Positions 1-6,444 of a stretch of 9,679 nt of DNA are shown piece by piece (positions within the stretch are counted from its first letter, which is position 1; the number at the start of each line of letters is the position of its first letter). Both the position numbers and the translations under genes were made by a program. The DNA is taken from assembly GCA_004555175.1 (NCBI GenBank), contig SFJE01000049.1:1-9679 (forward strand), given 5' to 3'. The notes under the pieces are model-generated. The model did not search any database, was not told the origin of the DNA, and was given only the letters and a program-made list of their open reading frames with translations. The stretch comes from Lentisphaeraceae bacterium (GTDB lineage Bacteria; Verrucomicrobiota; Kiritimatiellia; RFP12; DVOR01).

Positions 1-886
1 AATATGGAATGTCAACAATGTAAGGGCCATCTCGCAAAGGCACCCGCTTGTTATGTAAATTTATGTCATGCCAAAGCTGATCTATCAACACCAGAAAAGG
101 ACTCTGATATGTTGTCCGATTATCAAAACGAATTTGTGTCGGATTCTGTCTATACTCTAATTGAATAGTGGCTTGAGGAAAAACCCTCTGGAGAAACTCT
201 TTCTTTCCAAGCAGAAGAATTGCAGCATTCGTTATCTTTTTACCCCGAATAAGCTTTAAATCGGAAAGCAACTGCTCGTTTTCTAATGTGAGAAAACGCG
301 GATTATGTTGTTTTATTGCATACTTATTACGCAAGACATCGAGTGCTTTATCATCCAAGTCTGCGAATGTTGCCTCATCACAAATCTGTTCAGAAAAGTC
401 GGGTTCACTTTCCTGCAAAATGGCAAAATAACATTCGTCAGACATAGGTTTGAGTTCTTCACCTACACGCATTAATGCTACATCTTCGAATTTGTAAACT
501 TTTCCTTTGGGGCGATGTGGGACCTCTATAACAAGAACGCGACCTACCTTTGCTTCTTCGTCTTCATAAAGTTCATAAATAAAAGGTCTAATTCCAGTAC
601 TCCGATAAATATTTGCCTCAAGAACACCCAGAGCGTTCTCACTTTGCCGAGTTCCGACAATTTTGTGCGGTAACTTATCCTCCATTCCCAAGACTAATGC
701 ACCACCACCTTCATTACATAATGCGATAACATAACCTAAAATACACTTACGGCGCGCTGCCGGGTCAATTCGAGTTCCTCCATCATAAGAAAAATCACCA
801 CCGTTTGCACGCTTGAACTCAACCCGATCTTCAGACTCCTGGGCTACTTTCAGTTGTTCAATGGTCCATTTCACGTCATTCTCCAT
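1..886 (-). CDS. AlbA_2 (Schlafen/RecG-related) DNA-binding protein, partial, C-terminus outside window
   Basis: An uninterrupted reading frame of 295 codons runs from ATG 886 off the left edge with no stop, so the C-terminal part is missing. The N-terminal half has the features of an AlbA_2 domain: the acidic/VEFKRA stretch at residues 18-27, a GYVIALCNEGGGALVLGMED segment at 51-70 matching the family's asparagine-glycine core, and VLVIEVP near 118-123 followed by a VGEELKPMS segment at 141-149. Residues 160-295 look like the helical region that precedes the ATPase-like or winged-helix C-terminus in many family members. Such proteins are usually called putative DNA-binding or RecG-related regulators; some belong to defence or mobile regions. 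The specific role here is unknown. An in-frame ATG at 895 is an alternative start, and neither start has a good ribosome binding site. The gene is far more A/T-rich than everything to its right, which suggests horizontal acquisition. Confidence 0.85.
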   Translation of the reverse strand, partial: MENDVKWTIEQLKVAQESEDRVEFKRANGGDFSYDGGTRIDPAARRKCILGYVIALCNEGGGALVLGMEDKLPHKIVGTRQSENALGVLEANIYRSTGIRPFIYELYEDEEAKVGRVLVIEVPHRPKGKVYKFEDVALMRVGEELKPMSDECYFAILQESEPDFSEQICDEATFADLDDKALDVLRNKYAIKQHNPRFLTLENEQLLSDLKLIRGKKITNAAILLLGKKEFLQRVFPQATIQLEYRQNPTQIRFDNRTTYQSPFLVLIDQLWHDINLHNKRVPLRDGPYIVDIPY

Positions 887-920
887 ACATAGCATTCATA
901 ACGGGGCATATGATAGCAAA

Positions 921-929
921 ATTATAACA
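921..929 (-). promoter_or_regulatory. Extended -10 promoter of the AlbA_2 gene
   Basis: Read on the minus strand this is TGT-TATAAT, a perfect -10 hexamer with the extended TGN element. The -35 region is weak, as is usual for extended -10 promoters. The predicted transcription start is near 914, giving a short leader of about 19 to 28 bases before the two possible ATG codons (895 or 886). Confidence 0.6.
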
Positions 930-1201
930 AACCAAATGAAGGCTTAAGAAGCGGATATCAATAGATTGCCTGTGTTTTCTGACGTTTCGGGATCCGCTAA
1001 CCACGGAGTTTTTCCTTTTTTGGAGACAATACCCCCCTCAAAAGACCGAAATCCGGGGCATTTGAGGGCATTTTTAGGAAAAGAGAGACCTTTTAGGCCG
1101 CGCGCAAAAACGCGCAAGTCTTTGATTTTACAGATAATATGATGTAATAAAAAGATAGGCTGGTGGGCCTGTCATAGAAAAGCGATGGTCGGCCATTGGC
1201 G

Positions 1202-1234
1202 CGGCCGGGGGAAACGTGCGCGAGCCCCCGGCCG
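1202..1234. repeat. Perfect 10-bp GC hairpin
   Basis: CGGCCGGGGG (1202-1211) is the exact reverse complement of CCCCCGGCCG (1225-1234), with a 13-base loop. All ten pairs are G-C. No T-run follows on either strand, so this is not a canonical Rho-independent terminator. It could be a structured RNA element or a protein-binding site. Confidence 0.7.
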
Positions 1235-1259
1235 AACTTCGCCCCGCCCCGGGCCGGAT

Positions 1260-1351
1260 AAATAAGACCCCGTCTTATTTCACACAAGGCCCCGTCTTAT
1301 TTCAAACAAGACCCCGTCTTATTTGAATTAAGACGGGGTGTTATTTGTTGC
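1260..1351. repeat. Array of four tandem 22-bp units with internal dyad symmetry
   Basis: Units start at 1264, 1286, 1308 and 1330, exactly 22 bases apart. Units 1-3 carry AAGACCCCGTCTTATTT (unit 2 has one change, AAGG), each with the dyad AAGAC/GTCTT around CCC. In unit 1 the arms extend to a perfect 9 bp (AAATAAGAC at 1260-1268 and GTCTTATTT at 1272-1280). Unit 4 carries the core in inverted sense, AAGACGGGGTGTT, so units 3 and 4 also form a 13-of-14-pair stem (1308-1321 with 1329-1342, 7-base loop). There are no spacers, so it is not a CRISPR. The array ends 58 bases before the recombinase ATG. Operator sites, recombination sites or a terminator-like structure are all possible. Confidence 0.85.
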
Positions 1352-1394
1352 CCCTCAGGCTGAAGCAAATAGGGGCGGCGCGCGCGGTTGGCTT

Positions 1395-1403
1395 TGTTAT
1401 ACT
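1395..1403 (+). promoter_or_regulatory. Extended -10 promoter of the tyrosine recombinase, predicted leaderless
   Basis: TGT-TATACT is an extended -10 element. Counting the usual distance from its last base puts the transcription start at 1410, the A of the recombinase ATG. The message would then begin at the start codon. The AAAGG at 1404-1408 is only one base from the ATG, too close to act as a ribosome binding site. Confidence 0.55.
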
Positions 1404-1409
1404 AAAGGC

Positions 1410-2405
1410 ATGGGTGCCAATCAGCATACACTTGAGACCTTTCGCGCGCATAGCCGAGTGCTGGAAGATGCGCAGGTGGGCGCCTTTGTGGCGTGGTTGC
1501 GCGGGGTGAGGCGCGCAAGCCGGCATACCGAAGCGAATTACGTGCGCGATGTGGGGCAATTCTGTACCTTCTTCTGGGGGGAGGAGCCGCCGCCCTTTCG
1601 GTGGGGCGAGGTGGTGCGCGCCGATGCCAAGCAGTTTCTCAACCACTACGCGCGAACCGAGGCCAAGGCGACCTCAACCGCGCGGAAGTTAGCCGCCTTG
1701 CGCGCCTTCTTTCACTTCCTGGTGGCGGAGGGTGAGTTGCCCAATTCCCCCTTCGCCGGGCTGCGTCCGCCGAAACGCGAGAAGGTGTTGCCGCGGCTCT
1801 TAAGCGAGGAGGAGGTCGAGCGCTTTCTGGCCGCACCGCGCGAAGCGCTCCAAGCCGAGGCCGCCGCCGGCGGTCCCACCGATCCGCTTGCGCACTATGC
1901 GCTGTTGCGCGACCGCGCGCTCTTCGAGGTGCTTTACTGCACGGGGATGCGCGTGGCGGAGGCGGCGGCGTTGGAAATCCGCCAAGTGGATGCCGCTGCC
2001 GCCTCGGTCCGCGTGATAGGCAAGGGGAACAAGGAGCGGCTTTGCCTGTTGGGCCGGCCGGCGCTTCTGGCGTTGGGGGAGATGTTGATGGCCGCGCGCG
2101 GGTTGTGGGCTGACGCGCTCGCGCCACAGGGGCGGCTCTTCCGGAACCAGCAGGGTGGGGGGCTCACCACGCGCTCGATTGAGCGCTTTATGAAGCACTG
2201 GCTGGCCGTGGCAGGCTTGCCGGCCGACCTCACCCCGCACAAATTGCGCCACTCCTTTGCCACGCACCTCCTCTCGCACGGGGCCGACCTGCGCGCGGTG
2301 CAGGAGCTCCTTGGCCACGTCTCCCCGGAGACCACGCAAATTTACACCCACCTGGCCCCCGAGCGCCTGATTGAGACCTACCACGCGGCCCATCCCCGCG
2401 GCTGA
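1410..2405 (+). CDS. xerC: Tyrosine recombinase, XerC/XerD-like
   Basis: A 331-residue protein with both domains of the lambda-integrase family. An N-terminal SAM-like DNA-binding domain covers about residues 15-115, with the typical YxRD-and-FL pattern. The catalytic domain follows from about 130. All active-site residues are present: R181 in CTGMRVAEA, K205 in IGKGNKER, H277 and R280 in HKLRH, H303 in LLGH, and the nucleophile Y312 in QIYTHL. Xer proteins resolve chromosome dimers at dif sites, but standalone copies also serve integrative elements, and XerC and XerD cannot be told apart here. A further in-frame GTG at 1338 would add 24 residues, but it lies inside the dyad array and upstream of the promoter, so ATG 1410 is chosen. 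This is the only plus-strand gene in the window and is convergent with dus. Confidence 0.93.
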   Translation: MGANQHTLETFRAHSRVLEDAQVGAFVAWLRGVRRASRHTEANYVRDVGQFCTFFWGEEPPPFRWGEVVRADAKQFLNHYARTEAKATSTARKLAALRAFFHFLVAEGELPNSPFAGLRPPKREKVLPRLLSEEEVERFLAAPREALQAEAAAGGPTDPLAHYALLRDRALFEVLYCTGMRVAEAAALEIRQVDAAAASVRVIGKGNKERLCLLGRPALLALGEMLMAARGLWADALAPQGRLFRNQQGGGLTTRSIERFMKHWLAVAGLPADLTPHKLRHSFATHLLSHGADLRAVQELLGHVSPETTQIYTHLAPERLIETYHAAHPRG

Positions 2406-2410
2406 GTGGA

Positions 2411-2554
2411 GTCGACAGTGAACAGTCGACAGTCGATAGGCCGCGTGCCGCGACGGGCCGACAGAAGGGGAAAATCGGAAGAGACTGTGACGGCTCAGAC
2501 GGGATGGACACCTCGAGCGCCAGCACTGTCGACTGTCGACTGACGACTGTCGAC
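2411..2554. repeat. Palindromic element A, between xer and dus and inside the dus 3' end
   Basis: The left arm (2411-2438) and right arm (2527-2554) are inverted copies, 24 of 28 positions matching, built from GTCGACAGT units. The 88-base centre includes CGCGTGCCGCGACGGGC (2442-2458), which occurs again exactly at 3525-3541 in element B. The dus stop codon lies in the centre, so the right arm is translated as the dus C-terminus. Because it sits between two convergent genes, the large stem could also end transcription from either side, although no T-run is seen. Confidence 0.8.
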
Positions 2555-3583
2555 TATCCGCTCGCCGAGCGCTTCCAGTGCGCGGTCGATGTCCGCAAGC
2601 GTATGCAGCTCAAAGAGGTGGCCGCGGAGGGCGTTGGCGCCGGGGAGGCCCTTGAAGTAGCGGAAGAGGTGGCGGCGGAAGGTGAGAACGGTGGCCGCTT
2701 CGGGATCGAGCCGCGAGAAGGCCATTGCGCGGCGGCGGTAGTCGAGCTCAAGGGCGAGGTGGCGGCGGGCCAGGGCAATGGGATCGGGCACCGGGCCGGG
2801 CGCGAGGGTGAAGACCGCCGGATTATTGAGGGCGGCGCGGGCGATGAGGAGGGCTTTGACGCCGGTGGTGGCCATCGCTTCGGCGCTGGGGCGGTCGACA
2901 ATCGAGCCATTGCCGTAGATCGGGAGTGCGGTGCTGGCGACGGCCTCGGCCAGGAGGTCGAGGTGGGTCTGGCCGGCGTGGCCTTGGCTGGTGAAGCGGG
3001 CGTGGAAGGTGACCGCCGCCACGCCGCAGTCCTCGGCGATGCGCAGCGTCTCGCGCCAGGTGGGCAGATTTGGGTTGGGTCCTAGGCGCGTCTTAAAGGT
3101 GACGGGGAGGCGGACGGCGCGGACAAGGGCGCGGAGGATGCGCGCGAGGCGCGGCAGGTCGTGCAAGAGGGCCGAGCCGGCTCCTTGAGCGGTGATGCGG
3201 GGGACGGGACAGCCGGCGTTGAGGTCGATGCCCTCAAAGCGGCCGAGGGCCTCAACGCGGCGGGCGGCCTCGGCGAGGCGCTCGGGCTCGTTGCCATAGA
3301 GGTGTGCCCAGACGTGGCGCTCGGCGGGGAAGGTTTCCAGAAGGAAGGCGGTCTTGGGGTTGCCGCGGCAGAGACCCTCGGCGTTGACCATCTCGGTGTA
3401 GGTGCGCGCGGCGCCGTGCTCCTGGCAAAGCAGGCGCATGGGCGGGGAGGTGAACTCCGCCATCGGCGCCAGGAAGCAGGGAAGCGGGAAGGAGCCGACA
3501 GCTGACAGCGGACAGTCGACAGTGCGCGTGCCGCGACGGGCAAGTTGGGCGGCCGCTGTCATCTGTCCATTGTCAGCTATCAT
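2495..3583 (-). CDS. dus: tRNA-dihydrouridine synthase (Dus family) with repeat-derived tails
   Basis: This FMN enzyme reduces uridine to dihydrouridine in tRNA. The TIM-barrel core begins at LAPMAEFTSPPMR (residues 38-50). It has TEMVNAEG (63-70), the catalytic cysteine C125 in LNAGCP, FMN-contacting K164 in TFKTR, H194 in TFHAR, and IYGNGS (222-227) followed by IARAALNNP, which replaces the more usual GRGAxGNP. The helical tRNA-binding domain runs from about 265 to 342. Subfamily is unclear. The start is the difficult point: no ATG exists near the barrel except M41 within the LAPM motif, which would remove the first strand. The nearest good start is ATG 3583 (or M8), inside palindromic element B. 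About 33 N-terminal and 20 C-terminal residues are thus encoded by repeats. No clear ribosome binding site precedes ATG 3583. It follows the coiled-coil gene by 18 bases. Confidence 0.9.
   Translation of the reverse strand: MIADNGQMTAAAQLARRGTRTVDCPLSAVGSFPLPCFLAPMAEFTSPPMRLLCQEHGAARTYTEMVNAEGLCRGNPKTAFLLETFPAERHVWAHLYGNEPERLAEAARRVEALGRFEGIDLNAGCPVPRITAQGAGSALLHDLPRLARILRALVRAVRLPVTFKTRLGPNPNLPTWRETLRIAEDCGVAAVTFHARFTSQGHAGQTHLDLLAEAVASTALPIYGNGSIVDRPSAEAMATTGVKALLIARAALNNPAVFTLAPGPVPDPIALARRHLALELDYRRRAMAFSRLDPEAATVLTFRRHLFRYFKGLPGANALRGHLFELHTLADIDRALEALGERIVDSRQSTVDSAGARGVHPV
3497..3581. repeat. Palindromic element B, at the dus 5' end
   Basis: The left arm (3497-3522, GACAGCTGACAGCGGACAG...) is an inverted match to 3556-3581, about 21 of 26 positions. 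The short centre contains CGCGTGCCGCGACGGGC (3525-3541), identical to 2442-2458 in element A. Elements A and B lie in the same orientation, one at each end of dus. Here the whole element is translated as the dus N-terminal extension. Confidence 0.75.
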
Positions 3584-3601
3584 CGCGAGCGGAGCGATCC
3601 G

Positions 3602-4909
3602 TTACCGGCGCTTGAGCCAGCCGAAGGAGGGGCGCTGGGGTTCGGCGGCGGGGGCGGGATCGGGCACAGGGAGGTCGCGGGCCGAGGGCAGGAGGCGCTC
3701 AAGTTCTTCAATACGGCGGAGGAGTTGGGCCTGAATGTGGGCGTTCTCGCGGTGCTCCTCCTCGCGGGCGGCACGCTCGCGACCGAGGGCCTGCACCGTC
3801 TCGCGGAGCTTCTCATCAAGCTTGAGTGAATCGAGGGTCTGGCGCTGGGCCTGGCCAATCTGGGCGCGCAGTTCGGTTTCGCGGCCTTCGCCGGAGACGA
3901 GTTGGCGCTGGAGGGCGCTTTCGCGCTCGCGGGCTTCGGCCAGGGCCTTTTCGAGCTCGGCAATGCGCGAGGGCGCTTCGCGGCGGGGTGGGGGAATGGG
4001 GGCGCGCAGATTTGAGGGCAGGGAGACGCGGGCATTGGCGCGCATCTGCTCGGGGGAGTCGCCGGCCAAGCGGCGGATTTCGAGTAGCCGCTCGGAGAGT
4101 TGGACGAGGCGGCGGTGCGCTAGGTCGCGCAAGGCTTCAAGGAAGCGGTTCTCCTCCTCCTGGGATTGGCGGAGCCATTCGGTCTCACGCGTGAGGATGG
4201 CGAAGAGCGCCTCATCGGGCGGAAGCTCGGCATGGGCATTCTGGGCTGCAGCCTGGGCGGTCTCGAGGGCAGTTTCGAGGGTATGGAGGCGCTGACGGAG
4301 TTCGCGTTCGCGGCCGGCAGCGGCTTCGGCGGCCTCTTCGGCGGCGCGCTTGAGGTGGTCGCGCTCCAGGCGCAGTTGCTCATTTTCGGCGGCGAGGGTC
4401 TTGGCATCGGGTTCTGCCCCCTCAATGGCCAATTCGCTCTGGCGCGCAGTGGCCTCTTGGCGGAGCTCGGCGATGCGACGATCTTTCATGCGCACCTCCC
4501 GCTCCAACAAGGCGAGCTTCTGCCGGGTCTCCTCCAGCTCTTGCGAGAGGGGGTTAGGCGGGGGCAGCTCCAACGGCAGGGGCAGCTCTTCCATCGGCTG
4601 CTGCTCGCCGGGATCCTGCGCCAAGTGGGCATCAGGTCCAAAGCGGCCTTCGGCGATAAAGGCCTGTCCGGCCGTTTGCGTCACGGGGCCGTAGGGCGGG
4701 TGGCCACTTGAGAGAATGAACCAGCGCATCCCCAACTCGGCAAAGCTCGCCGCGGCCACCCACGTCTCGCCATCGGCGGAAATTTCGCAGCCGGGCTTGA
4801 TGATGCCGCGCTCGGCCCATTGCACGAGCGTGGCGGTGGGGATGTTGTTGTTGCTAATGCCGCTCTGCGGGTCACGCAGGGCCCAGCGGCGCGTGTCAGG
4901 CTCGGCCAT
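3602..4909 (-). CDS. GYF_2-like domain and coiled-coil protein of unknown function
   Basis: A 435-residue protein that I do not recognise as a named gene. Residues 8-52 (RRWALRDPQSG...DGETWVAA) resemble a GYF_2/DUF4339 domain, and 61-99 (MRWFILSSGHPPYGPV...) look like a second, more divergent copy. A proline-rich linker (about 108-120) leads to long predicted coiled coils at about 121-225, then 240-285 and 314-408, interrupted by proline breaks at 297-313. A basic tail, FGWLKRR, ends the protein. There is no signal peptide or membrane segment, so it is probably cytoplasmic. GYF_2-like modules are generally thought to bind proteins, so a scaffold role is an inference. ATG 4909 is chosen because further upstream in-frame starts lie inside the preceding gene; AAGG sits three bases and GGAG about eleven bases before it. 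The gap to the upstream gene is four bases, which implies cotranslation. Confidence 0.75.
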   Translation of the reverse strand: MAEPDTRRWALRDPQSGISNNNIPTATLVQWAERGIIKPGCEISADGETWVAAASFAELGMRWFILSSGHPPYGPVTQTAGQAFIAEGRFGPDAHLAQDPGEQQPMEELPLPLELPPPNPLSQELEETRQKLALLEREVRMKDRRIAELRQEATARQSELAIEGAEPDAKTLAAENEQLRLERDHLKRAAEEAAEAAAGRERELRQRLHTLETALETAQAAAQNAHAELPPDEALFAILTRETEWLRQSQEEENRFLEALRDLAHRRLVQLSERLLEIRRLAGDSPEQMRANARVSLPSNLRAPIPPPRREAPSRIAELEKALAEARERESALQRQLVSGEGRETELRAQIGQAQRQTLDSLKLDEKLRETVQALGRERAAREEEHRENAHIQAQLLRRIEELERLLPSARDLPVPDPAPAAEPQRPSFGWLKRR

Positions 4910-4913
4910 TGCC

Positions 4914-5168
4914 TTACTTCTCCAGGGCGCTCTTGACGGCCTGAGCGGCCTCGTCGCGCACATTGAAGGCCTCATCCTCGGCCTCAATCGTGCGCAGCAG
5001 GGAGGCGCGCAGGTGCTCCTTGACGGCGTCAAGCTCCTCTTGGACAGTCATCAGATTGGCCTTGGCAATGAGTAGCTCGCGCTCCCAGCGATCTTTGACG
5101 GCCACGAGTTCGGCCTTGAGACGGGCATTTTCGGCCTTGAGTTCAGCGAGGGTGGGTTCCTGTTCCAT
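4914..5168 (-). CDS. Small acidic coiled-coil protein
   Basis: An 84-residue, almost wholly helical, charge-rich protein. Residues 7-55 show heptad patterning (LAELKAENARLKAEL then ELLIAKANLMTVQEEL). No signal peptide, cysteine or known catalytic motif is present. ATG 5168 has an excellent ribosome binding site, AAAGGAG seven bases upstream, which rules out the longer in-frame start at 5198. Its stop is four bases before the ATG of the larger coiled-coil protein. The pairing suggests that the two products interact, but that is an inference. The function is unknown. Confidence 0.75.
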   Translation of the reverse strand: MEQEPTLAELKAENARLKAELVAVKDRWERELLIAKANLMTVQEELDAVKEHLRASLLRTIEAEDEAFNVRDEAAQAVKSALEK

Positions 5169-5194
5169 AGCGGACTCCTTTCGAGTGGGGCGCG

Positions 5195-5821
5195 TCACGG
5201 GGCGCGCAGTTCGGCTTCGTAACGTTCGGCAAGGCGTTCAGCCTGCGGGTCGTGTGTTGCGTCGGCGCAACGGCGGGCCTCACGCGCAGCACCAGCCAGG
5301 TCGCCGGCTTCATAGAGGCCATTGATGGCCAGGCGCCAACGGGCCACCGTGTCATCGCGCAAGGCACTCTGGCCCTGCTGCAGGCGGGTCATCAAGAGGT
5401 TGTAGCGGGTGCGCTGGGCATCGGGCCAGGTGGCGGGATCTTCCTCGCGCAAGAAGTCGCGGGCAAAGACGGGATTGAGGGCCTCGGCGAGGGCGAGAGC
5501 GGCATCGGCACGCTCGGCCGTGCTCCAATCGCTGCGCTGTTCGCCCCAGGCTACAAAGAGCCGCCGAATCTCCCCCTGCGCGGAGCCCTCGGCCAGCGCC
5601 AGGCGCAACTCCAGGGTGCGCCGCCAGAGTTCGGCCTGGGGAACGTAGCACCGGTCGGCCTGGGCAATGAGGCTGCGCGTGCGGGCGTAGCGGCCTTGAT
5701 CGAAGGCCTGTTGGGCGAGGACATGGATCTGCGCATCGCGGGCGACATCCTGCTTCTGAACGCAGGCGGTGCAGAGGGCGAGTGCGGCGAGGGGCAGGGC
5801 TAAACGGAGGGCACGAAACAT
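5195..5821 (-). CDS. Putative lipoprotein with TPR-like helical repeats
   Basis: A 208-residue protein. The N-terminus (MFRALRLALPLAALALCTAC) is a short basic region, a hydrophobic core and a cysteine at 20 in a loose lipobox (C-T-A-C), so lipid attachment after export is likely. The rest is alanine-, arginine- and leucine-rich helices; AFDQGRYARTRSLIAQA (about 39-55) and GLYEAGDLAGAAREARR (168-184) look like tetratricopeptide-type hairpins. ATG 5821 has GAGG six bases upstream. A GTG at 5833 overlaps the ruvA stop in a GTGA arrangement and is an alternative start, adding four residues. The role is unknown; envelope-associated scaffolding would fit. It sits between ruvA and two coiled-coil genes in one transcription unit. 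Confidence 0.75.
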   Translation of the reverse strand: MFRALRLALPLAALALCTACVQKQDVARDAQIHVLAQQAFDQGRYARTRSLIAQADRCYVPQAELWRRTLELRLALAEGSAQGEIRRLFVAWGEQRSDWSTAERADAALALAEALNPVFARDFLREEDPATWPDAQRTRYNLLMTRLQQGQSALRDDTVARWRLAINGLYEAGDLAGAAREARRCADATHDPQAERLAERYEAELRAP

Positions 5822-5829
5822 CAGGGACC

Positions 5830-6429
5830 TCACTTTCTGAGTGCAAGGCGAATCAGTTCCTGGACGGTGGCCTTGGGGTTCTTCTCAAAGGCGGCTTGGA
5901 CCATTGTGCGGGCGTCGTCGGGTTTGTTCCCTAGGGCAACAAGCGAGAGAATGGCATCGCGTAGCGCGGGTGGGGTCTCGGCCTCGCCACGCTCCTGACC
6001 GCGCAGGGCCATCGCCTCCAAGGGGTCAATCTTGTCCTTGAGCTCCACGATGATGCGCTCGGCGGTCTTTTTTCCGACCCCGGAGATGGAGGAGAGGCGG
6101 CGGACATCGCCTTCGGCAATCGCGGCGGCCAACTCCCCAGGCGTGAGGCCCGAGAGAACGGCGAGGGCGAGCTTGGGGCCAATTCCGGTGATGCCCAGGA
6201 GCGCGCGGAAGAAGGTGCGCTCGCGTGCCGTGGCAAAGCCGAAGAGCAGCTGATCATCCTCGCGCACCAGATGGTGAATTTCCAGGCTCGCCTCTTGGCC
6301 AGTGGCCGGCAGACGATCGAAGGTCGAAAGCGGCACCGTGAGCGCATACCCCACGCCGCCGCACTCAAGCACAATCCCCGCCGGCGTCTTTTCCAATACC
6401 TGACCACGCAAATGGCAAATGTAACCCAT
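5830..6429 (-). CDS. ruvA: Holliday junction DNA helicase subunit RuvA
   Basis: A 199-residue, full-length RuvA. It binds four-way junctions as a tetramer and loads the RuvB motor for branch migration. Domain I is the OB fold at 1-64 (GYICHLRGQVLEKTPAGIVLECGGVGY), with the acidic pin residues in VREDDQLLFGF (55-65). Two helix-hairpin-helix motifs follow: LLGITGIGPKLALAVL (77-92) and ISGVGKKTAERIIVELK (115-131). Domain III, which contacts RuvB, is the C-terminal 45 residues or so (ALRDAILSLVALG...ELIRLALRK). A GGGAGGG ribosome binding site lies about ten bases before the ATG, in the 15-base gap after the regulator gene. RuvB and RuvC are not in this window, so ruvA is separated from its usual partners here. 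Confidence 0.97.
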   Translation of the reverse strand: MGYICHLRGQVLEKTPAGIVLECGGVGYALTVPLSTFDRLPATGQEASLEIHHLVREDDQLLFGFATARERTFFRALLGITGIGPKLALAVLSGLTPGELAAAIAEGDVRRLSSISGVGKKTAERIIVELKDKIDPLEAMALRGQERGEAETPPALRDAILSLVALGNKPDDARTMVQAAFEKNPKATVQELIRLALRK

Positions 6430-6444
6430 CGTCTGCGCCCTCCC

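Larger units (their letters stand above)
887..1409. other. Long intergenic region between the AlbA_2 gene and the tyrosine recombinase gene
   Basis: I find no convincing gene in these 523 bases. The left part (887 to about 1185) is A/T-rich like the AlbA_2 gene; the base composition changes to GC-rich between about 1180 and 1200. It holds the divergent AlbA_2 promoter, a small stem (GCGCG at 1100-1104 with CGCGC at 1111-1115), a perfect 10-bp GC hairpin (1202-1234), a tandem array of 22-bp dyad repeats (1264-1351) and the recombinase promoter (1395-1403). I see no tRNA or other recognisable RNA. The array and promoter are listed separately. Confidence 0.7.

Noticed and set aside
1260..1280. 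The dyad unit as a dif site
   Set aside because: Its arms are separated by three bases (about nine if trimmed to ATAA/TTAT), not the six to eight of dif, and it lacks the usual arm sequences.
1093..1287. A 64-codon minus-strand reading frame in the intergenic region
   Set aside because: It has no family resemblance or ribosome binding site, and it runs through the GC hairpin and into the dyad array.
1260..1351. The array as a CRISPR
   Set aside because: The 22-bp units abut with no unique spacers, and no cas gene is present.
1338..1409. A 24-residue N-terminal extension of the recombinase from GTG 1338
   Set aside because: The GTG lies in the dyad array and upstream of the predicted promoter. 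ATG 1410 matches the family's N-terminus.
2504..3085. Plus-strand reading frames over dus, the coiled-coil gene and the lipoprotein
   Set aside because: They are glycine- and alanine-rich shadows of clear genes on the other strand, a common effect of high GC content, and show no family features.
3442..3463. Starting Dus at M41 in the LAPM motif
   Set aside because: That would delete the first barrel strand and part of the FMN-binding motif, so a start upstream is more likely.
4910..5032. An upstream extension of the GYF_2-like protein
   Set aside because: It lies inside the small coiled-coil gene, which has its own excellent ribosome binding site and a conventional coding pattern.
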